Shown here piece by piece: positions 60,207 to 64,000 of a stretch of DNA of 64,000 nt; position 1 is the first letter of the stretch; each line of letters begins with the position of its first letter. The DNA comes from Microcoleus sp. bin38.metabat.b11b12b14.051 (GTDB taxonomy: Bacteria; Cyanobacteriota; Cyanobacteriia; Cyanobacteriales; Microcoleaceae). The stretch covers positions 161,471 through 225,470 of the forward strand of contig NZ_JAAFKD010000009.1 in NCBI RefSeq assembly GCF_013299165.1, given 5' to 3'. The position numbers and the translations under genes were made by a program. The notes beneath the pieces were generated by a model. The model was not told where the DNA came from. It did not search any database and saw only the letters and a program-made list of their open reading frames with translations.

Positions 60207-62165
60207 CTATCGCGAAACAGGCGGCAGCAAAACTTCTGCTTCCTTCTCAATCGTAACTTCCTCCAAAACCTCCTCTAAAACCTGAGCAGGAATCGGCACT
60301 TGCTCAACTACTTGATGTTTTTCCAACGTCAAGCGAGATTGCGATGAACCCGACAATCTTTTCAACAATTTCGGTGTAGGATCGTATAGTAAATAAATAA
60401 TGCGATCGCCCGATTGCCAAATCTCGGCCGCCGACACTACTTGTAAATATCCCTGTCTTTCCAGCAGCAGCGGCGCCAACTCCCCGGCTTGCACCAAAGC
60501 TTGCAAGTGAGCAATCTGAAACTGCAATCCCTCACTTTTTAACTCAGTTTCGCCCAATTTTACTTCGTCGTCGGTCAAATATTCGTTCCAATCCTTCAGC
60601 GACAAATCCGAGACAAAGGCTTGATTGATTTTACTCTGATTTGCAGGTGTATTTGCTTGCGGGTCTTTGGGAAATATTGCCAAAACTCTCGGCGGTGAAA
60701 ACTCTTCGGCTGCTCGTTGAGCTAACACTAAGTTTACCTCGCCGTTGTTGGTCATTGCCAAAAATGTTCCCATCGAATCGAGTCCGGCTTCTTCTAACAC
60801 ACTATGGTCGAGAGCACTGCTTAAAAACACTCGCAAACCTTCTCGTTCTGCTGCTTGACAAGCTTCCGGATTAGTGTCTATAATTGCTACAGATTCGCCG
60901 CGTTCTTGAAATAAGCGAGCAATTAATCTGCTTAAAGGATTTGACCCGACAATTGCTGCGCCGGTTGCTGATTTTGATGTGACTCCTAACAGTTGAGCCA
61001 TCCATCCCGCCGTCAGCCCTTGCACGAAAACTGTCATAATAATTGTTAGGAAAACTAAGGCTTTAATTGAGTCGCCGCCGTTGATTCCCCGTTGGGTGAG
61101 CAAAATTGCAAATAAAGATGCGATCGACGCTGAGACAATTCCCCTCGGCGCTACCCAACAAGCAAATAATTTTTGTCGCCAGTTCAGCCCGCTGTTCCAC
61201 GTACACAGCCAAATGTTGATCGGGCGGACTACCCACATTAATGCTAAAACTGTAAACAAACTTCCCCAACCGAGGGCGACTACACTAGCGAGGGATAAAT
61301 CGGCTGCCAGCAGCACGAACAGTACAGAAATAGCCAGGACGGTAAGCTGACCTTTAAACCTCCTCAGCAGCCTTTCTTCTGGCACCGCAGCGGCTCTGAG
61401 GACGATGCCGGAGAGAACCGTTGCCATCAGCCCTGATTCGCTGCGGAGTTCTTCTGCTAAGCCGAACAATCCCCACAAACCTGCTAAAACGACTAAGTTT
61501 TTGAGGTCTTCTGAGAGAAATTGCGATCGCTTGAGAATGAATCCCAGCAGCCAACCTCCGGCTACTCCGACGACTGTACCCACTAGCAGGCGGACAATTA
61601 AATCTCGAAATAAGATAAATAAATCAGCATTACCGTTTAAGATAATATTCAGTACCAATACTGCCAGAATTGCCCCAACTGGATCGATTAAAACGCCTTC
61701 TGCTTCTAGCAAAGCTGCTACTTGTTTGTCAACTGATACTTGTTTGAGCAAAGGGCCGATGACGGTTGGGCCTGTGACGACTACTAAAGAAGCATACAGA
61801 AATGCGATCGGCCAGGGAAATTCCCCTAACCAGTGTGCAGCCATTCCGCCGCCAATTAACGTAATTAAAGTGCCAAAAGTAACTAAATTGCGGATGCTGC
61901 CGGAAACTTTGCCTAAATCTCGCAATTCCAAATTCAGGCCGCCTTCAAACAGAATTAAGGCTACTGAAAGGGATACCATAACTTCCAAACCGCTACCCAA
62001 CAGATTGGGGTGCAACAGTCCCAAGCAATCCGGGCCTGCTAAAATACCGAATAGCAGCAAAAATACGATCGCCGGAACTTTTAGATAAGCGGCCAGAACT
62101 TGAGCGCTGATACCACAGGTGACGGTCATGACCATCAACAGGGTGATGTTAAAGGGGATTTCCAT
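60207..62165 (-). CDS. CPA1-type Na+/H+ antiporter with C-terminal TrkA-N domain
   Basis: 652 aa. About 12 hydrophobic segments in residues 5-395 (MVMTVTCGISAQVLAAYL, PAIVFLLLFGILAGP, VMVSLSVALILFEGGLNLEL and others). LIDPVGAILAVLVLN has the Asp-Pro of the NhaP-type transport site; WVAPRGIVSASIASLF is the other family marker. A Rossmann TrkA-N-like domain follows (AAIVGSNPLSRLIARLFQERGESVAIIDTNP), with a TrkA-C-like end. It probably exchanges Na+ or K+ for H+ at the plasma or thylakoid membrane under nucleotide control. An acidic C-terminus (VLEEVLEEVTIEKEAEVLLPP) is notable. ATG 62165. Confidence 0.9.
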   Translation of the reverse strand: MEIPFNITLLMVMTVTCGISAQVLAAYLKVPAIVFLLLFGILAGPDCLGLLHPNLLGSGLEVMVSLSVALILFEGGLNLELRDLGKVSGSIRNLVTFGTLITLIGGGMAAHWLGEFPWPIAFLYASLVVVTGPTVIGPLLKQVSVDKQVAALLEAEGVLIDPVGAILAVLVLNIILNGNADLFILFRDLIVRLLVGTVVGVAGGWLLGFILKRSQFLSEDLKNLVVLAGLWGLFGLAEELRSESGLMATVLSGIVLRAAAVPEERLLRRFKGQLTVLAISVLFVLLAADLSLASVVALGWGSLFTVLALMWVVRPINIWLCTWNSGLNWRQKLFACWVAPRGIVSASIASLFAILLTQRGINGGDSIKALVFLTIIMTVFVQGLTAGWMAQLLGVTSKSATGAAIVGSNPLSRLIARLFQERGESVAIIDTNPEACQAAEREGLRVFLSSALDHSVLEEAGLDSMGTFLAMTNNGEVNLVLAQRAAEEFSPPRVLAIFPKDPQANTPANQSKINQAFVSDLSLKDWNEYLTDDEVKLGETELKSEGLQFQIAHLQALVQAGELAPLLLERQGYLQVVSAAEIWQSGDRIIYLLYDPTPKLLKRLSGSSQSRLTLEKHQVVEQVPIPAQVLEEVLEEVTIEKEAEVLLPPVSR

Positions 62166-62572
62166 AGATACAATTGTTACAGGCTGCCCGCTGGCTTGTG
62201 CAAGTGCGATCGCGGGTAATTTGAGTACAGGCGCTCTTTTTGGCGATCGTACAATCTCGGCACGGCCCTGGATTTTTGGTAATAAAATTAAAAAACGTTG
62301 ATATTGGCTATCACTTTATCAGATAACTCTCTTGGCGTCAAAGATGGATTAACCCCTTCTGAAAGCAGGTGCTAGAAGGCTTAAGGCTAAAAGTCTTTAG
62401 CCTCAATGGCTAGAAACCGGTCACTTTTAGCCAAATATTTGATAATTCCTAAAGATTCTATTACCAATCTGTAGTTCAAACAAAGTAAGATAGGTTTGCA
62501 GTCAGGACTTGAGTCCTGAAAGTCTTACTCTTGACTGCGAAGCCGAACAGAATTATTTGACCGGAAATAACA
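62166..62572. other. 407-bp intergenic region with small hairpins
   Basis: AGGCTAAAAGT and ACTTTTAGCC are inverted across 62389-62439, and CAGGACTTGAGTCCTG is a short palindrome near 62503. No coding region recognised on either strand. Confidence 0.5.
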
Positions 62573-63859
62573 TTACTTGCCGTCACGGCCCGCATTCTGC
62601 CACCGCTGACGAAAATCAGAGAGAATTGCCGCGGAAATTTGCCCTTCCAGCCAATCTAAAGCCTGATTTTGGTTTGGTGCAGCCCGATAAAATTTGCAAG
62701 CATCTATCAACCGAATCGAAGCATTTGGGACAGTAGATTGAGCGCGCCACTTTTGAGCAAACTCGGCAATCACAGCCGGAGAAATTTGTTTTTGCAGCCA
62801 ATCTAAAGCTTTGTCTTGCTCTGCCAAGCCGCGATAAAATTTGCCGACATCTATCAATCGCAAATTAATGTCGCCTGGTACAGCAGTTATCCGCCATTTT
62901 TGAGTAAACTGCCCTAAAACAGAGCTAGAAACTTGACTTTGGAGCCAAATTAAGGCAGTATCTTGGCTGGCGCTAGCTTGGTAAGATGCGAATAGCTCAG
63001 TCAACTGCACGGCTGATGTCGGAGTGGGTGGGGGAATTGGTGTCGGAATAGGGACGGGCGTCGGGACTGGAGGGGGGACAATTACTTTGGGAGATTTTCT
63101 CATTAAAGCAGCCCAGGTTTTAATGCCTGCCATGCCGTCTGGATTGAGACCTTGAGATTTTTGAAACGAAATGAGGGCGGCTGTGGTGCTAGATCCAAAT
63201 TTACCATCCATGGCGCCTTGATAGAAGCCTTTACTTCTTAGTTGCTTTTGGATATCTGCAACTTTATAATTGACGGCTCCTTCTCGGACGCTTTCAAAAA
63301 TATTCCCGTCTACATTGCCCGAGATGCCGGATACGTTGTCGGTATCGCTGTATTGCCAAAAAGTCCAAGTCTTCCATCCGCCCGGTACCCAAGGTTGGTC
63401 GCCGCTGGTATAGTGAGCAATCCACAGCGGGTAATCGGCCAACCGTTGCGTGCCGAGTTTGTCCCAAAATCCGGGGTAGGTGTAGATAATCGGTCGCATC
63501 AAGGTGGCTTTTTCGACTGCTTCGAGCCAAATTGTCGCGCGATCGCACAATTGGTCGCCCCTTAAACCGCCTGTGGTTTCCACATCCAAGACTGGCGGCA
63601 AATCCCCCGCTTCGAGTTTGACAGTTTTCAGGAACAAATCTATTTGTGCTTGAACGCTGCTTTCGGGTCGAAAAAAGTGGTAAGCACCGCGCTGCATCCG
63701 GGCCACTTTAATTCCCGCCCAATTCCGAGCGAAAGTTTGGGATACTAACGTTGCACCTTCGGTAGATTTGACAAATGCGAAGAGAATTCCTCCCTGGGCA
63801 ACTGCTTGCCAGTTGACGTTGGGCTGGTAGTCGGAAACATCGATACCGCGAATGCTCAT
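62573..63859 (-). CDS. GH25 lysozyme with peptidoglycan-binding domain and C-terminal repeats
   Basis: 428 aa from ATG 63859 (MSIRGIDVSDYQPNVNW); the open frame extends 40 codons further upstream without family match. The GH25 domain at 1-200 shows the catalytic pair region: GIDVSDYQ and LPPVLDVETTGG (Asp and Glu), then WIAHYTSGDQPWVPGGWKTWTFWQYSD. A PG_binding_1 domain follows (DIQKQLRSKGFYQGAMDGKFG), then a Pro-rich linker (VPPPVPTPVPIPTPIPPPTP). The last 150 residues are three 45-residue repeats: AL-x-WLQ-x-Q-I-S...F-x-QKWR...LID-x-x-KFYR. It cuts muramic-acid linkages in peptidoglycan. No signal peptide is visible, which is odd for this enzyme. Confidence 0.88.
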   Translation of the reverse strand: MSIRGIDVSDYQPNVNWQAVAQGGILFAFVKSTEGATLVSQTFARNWAGIKVARMQRGAYHFFRPESSVQAQIDLFLKTVKLEAGDLPPVLDVETTGGLRGDQLCDRATIWLEAVEKATLMRPIIYTYPGFWDKLGTQRLADYPLWIAHYTSGDQPWVPGGWKTWTFWQYSDTDNVSGISGNVDGNIFESVREGAVNYKVADIQKQLRSKGFYQGAMDGKFGSSTTAALISFQKSQGLNPDGMAGIKTWAALMRKSPKVIVPPPVPTPVPIPTPIPPPTPTSAVQLTELFASYQASASQDTALIWLQSQVSSSVLGQFTQKWRITAVPGDINLRLIDVGKFYRGLAEQDKALDWLQKQISPAVIAEFAQKWRAQSTVPNASIRLIDACKFYRAAPNQNQALDWLEGQISAAILSDFRQRWQNAGRDGK

Positions 63860-64000
63860 ATTACGGAGAATTGAGTGCGATTCGTTTAGTCGAAATGAGT
63901 AGCAATATTCAAGGATGGCTAGTATGGCTCTTTTTTTGCCATAACAACTAAATACATATCTGGGTGCGGGTCGTCCCAAGTCCCAGTCCGTAAGTGCAGC
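63860..64000. other. Right edge, nothing assigned
   Basis: 141 bp with no supported feature other than the probable promoter region of the lysozyme gene. Confidence 0.4.

Overview
The window looks like chromosomal DNA of a filamentous, probably non-heterocystous cyanobacterium (an Oscillatoria/Microcoleus/Phormidium-type genome). The signs are many HIP1-type GCGATCGC sites, abundant heptameric short tandem repeats (CCCCATG, GGGCATT, AATTGGT families), cyanobacteria-typical genes (a Tab2/Atab2 homologue, a long hibernation factor LrtA/HPF, an SpkB-like kinase, CHASE2/DUF928/CHAT proteins), and a type III-B CRISPR locus resembling the Cas6-less III-Bv loci of Synechocystis. No tRNA or rRNA gene was recognised.

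Layout. 0-2.1 kb: 5' end of a valine-pyruvate transaminase-like gene, then a 20-repeat CRISPR array with no cas genes nearby. 2.1-7.4 kb: Tab2-like protein, two small MITE-like elements each with its own target duplication, mtnP, a 99-bp x 6 tandem repeat, a membrane TPR protein and a WbuC-type cupin. 7.4-15.2 kb: a truncated-looking conserved protein, two membrane-bound sensor histidine kinases that both carry repeat DNA translated in frame, and an SpkB-like Ser/Thr kinase. 15.7-18.7 kb: pheT followed by a 67/68-bp tandem hairpin array.

18.8-39.6 kb is a defence island. It holds (i) an overlapping pair of very large genes (1011 and 1223 aa) of unrecognised family, the second with P-loop/SF2-helicase-like motifs; (ii) a MazF/PemK-type toxin-antitoxin pair; (iii) peroxiredoxin Q; (iv) a CRISPR array read from the minus strand and broken in two by 670 bp that contain a strongly structured putative RNA; one half also carries a 299-nt 'spacer' with an intact small phage-like gene; and (v) cas2, csx18, a CARF-HEPN nuclease, a double-length Cmr6-type RAMP, cmr5, cmr4, cmr3 and an HD-less cas10/cmr2, with a divergent WYL regulator. 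No cas1 or cas6 is present. The spacers read in the + direction look like sense phage coding DNA, including two with Shine-Dalgarno plus ATG. crRNAs made from the minus strand would therefore be antisense to phage mRNA, as an RNA-sensing type III system needs. Cas10 (GGDD intact) would make cyclic oligoadenylate and the CARF-HEPN protein would respond.

39.7-52.1 kb returns to housekeeping: LrtA/HPF, lipB, ssb, a ManC/PMM-like fusion, two methyltransferases, a TonB-like proline-rich protein, a Nudix protein and a lipase, separated by several repeat families. 52.6-54.0 kb is an IS200/IS605-type tnpB element without tnpA. 54.0-60.1 kb is a signalling module: response regulator, CHASE2 histidine kinase, DUF928 protein and TPR-CHAT protein. 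The window ends with a Na+/H+ antiporter and a GH25 lysozyme with a peptidoglycan-binding domain. All calls come from reading the sequence; no database search was run.
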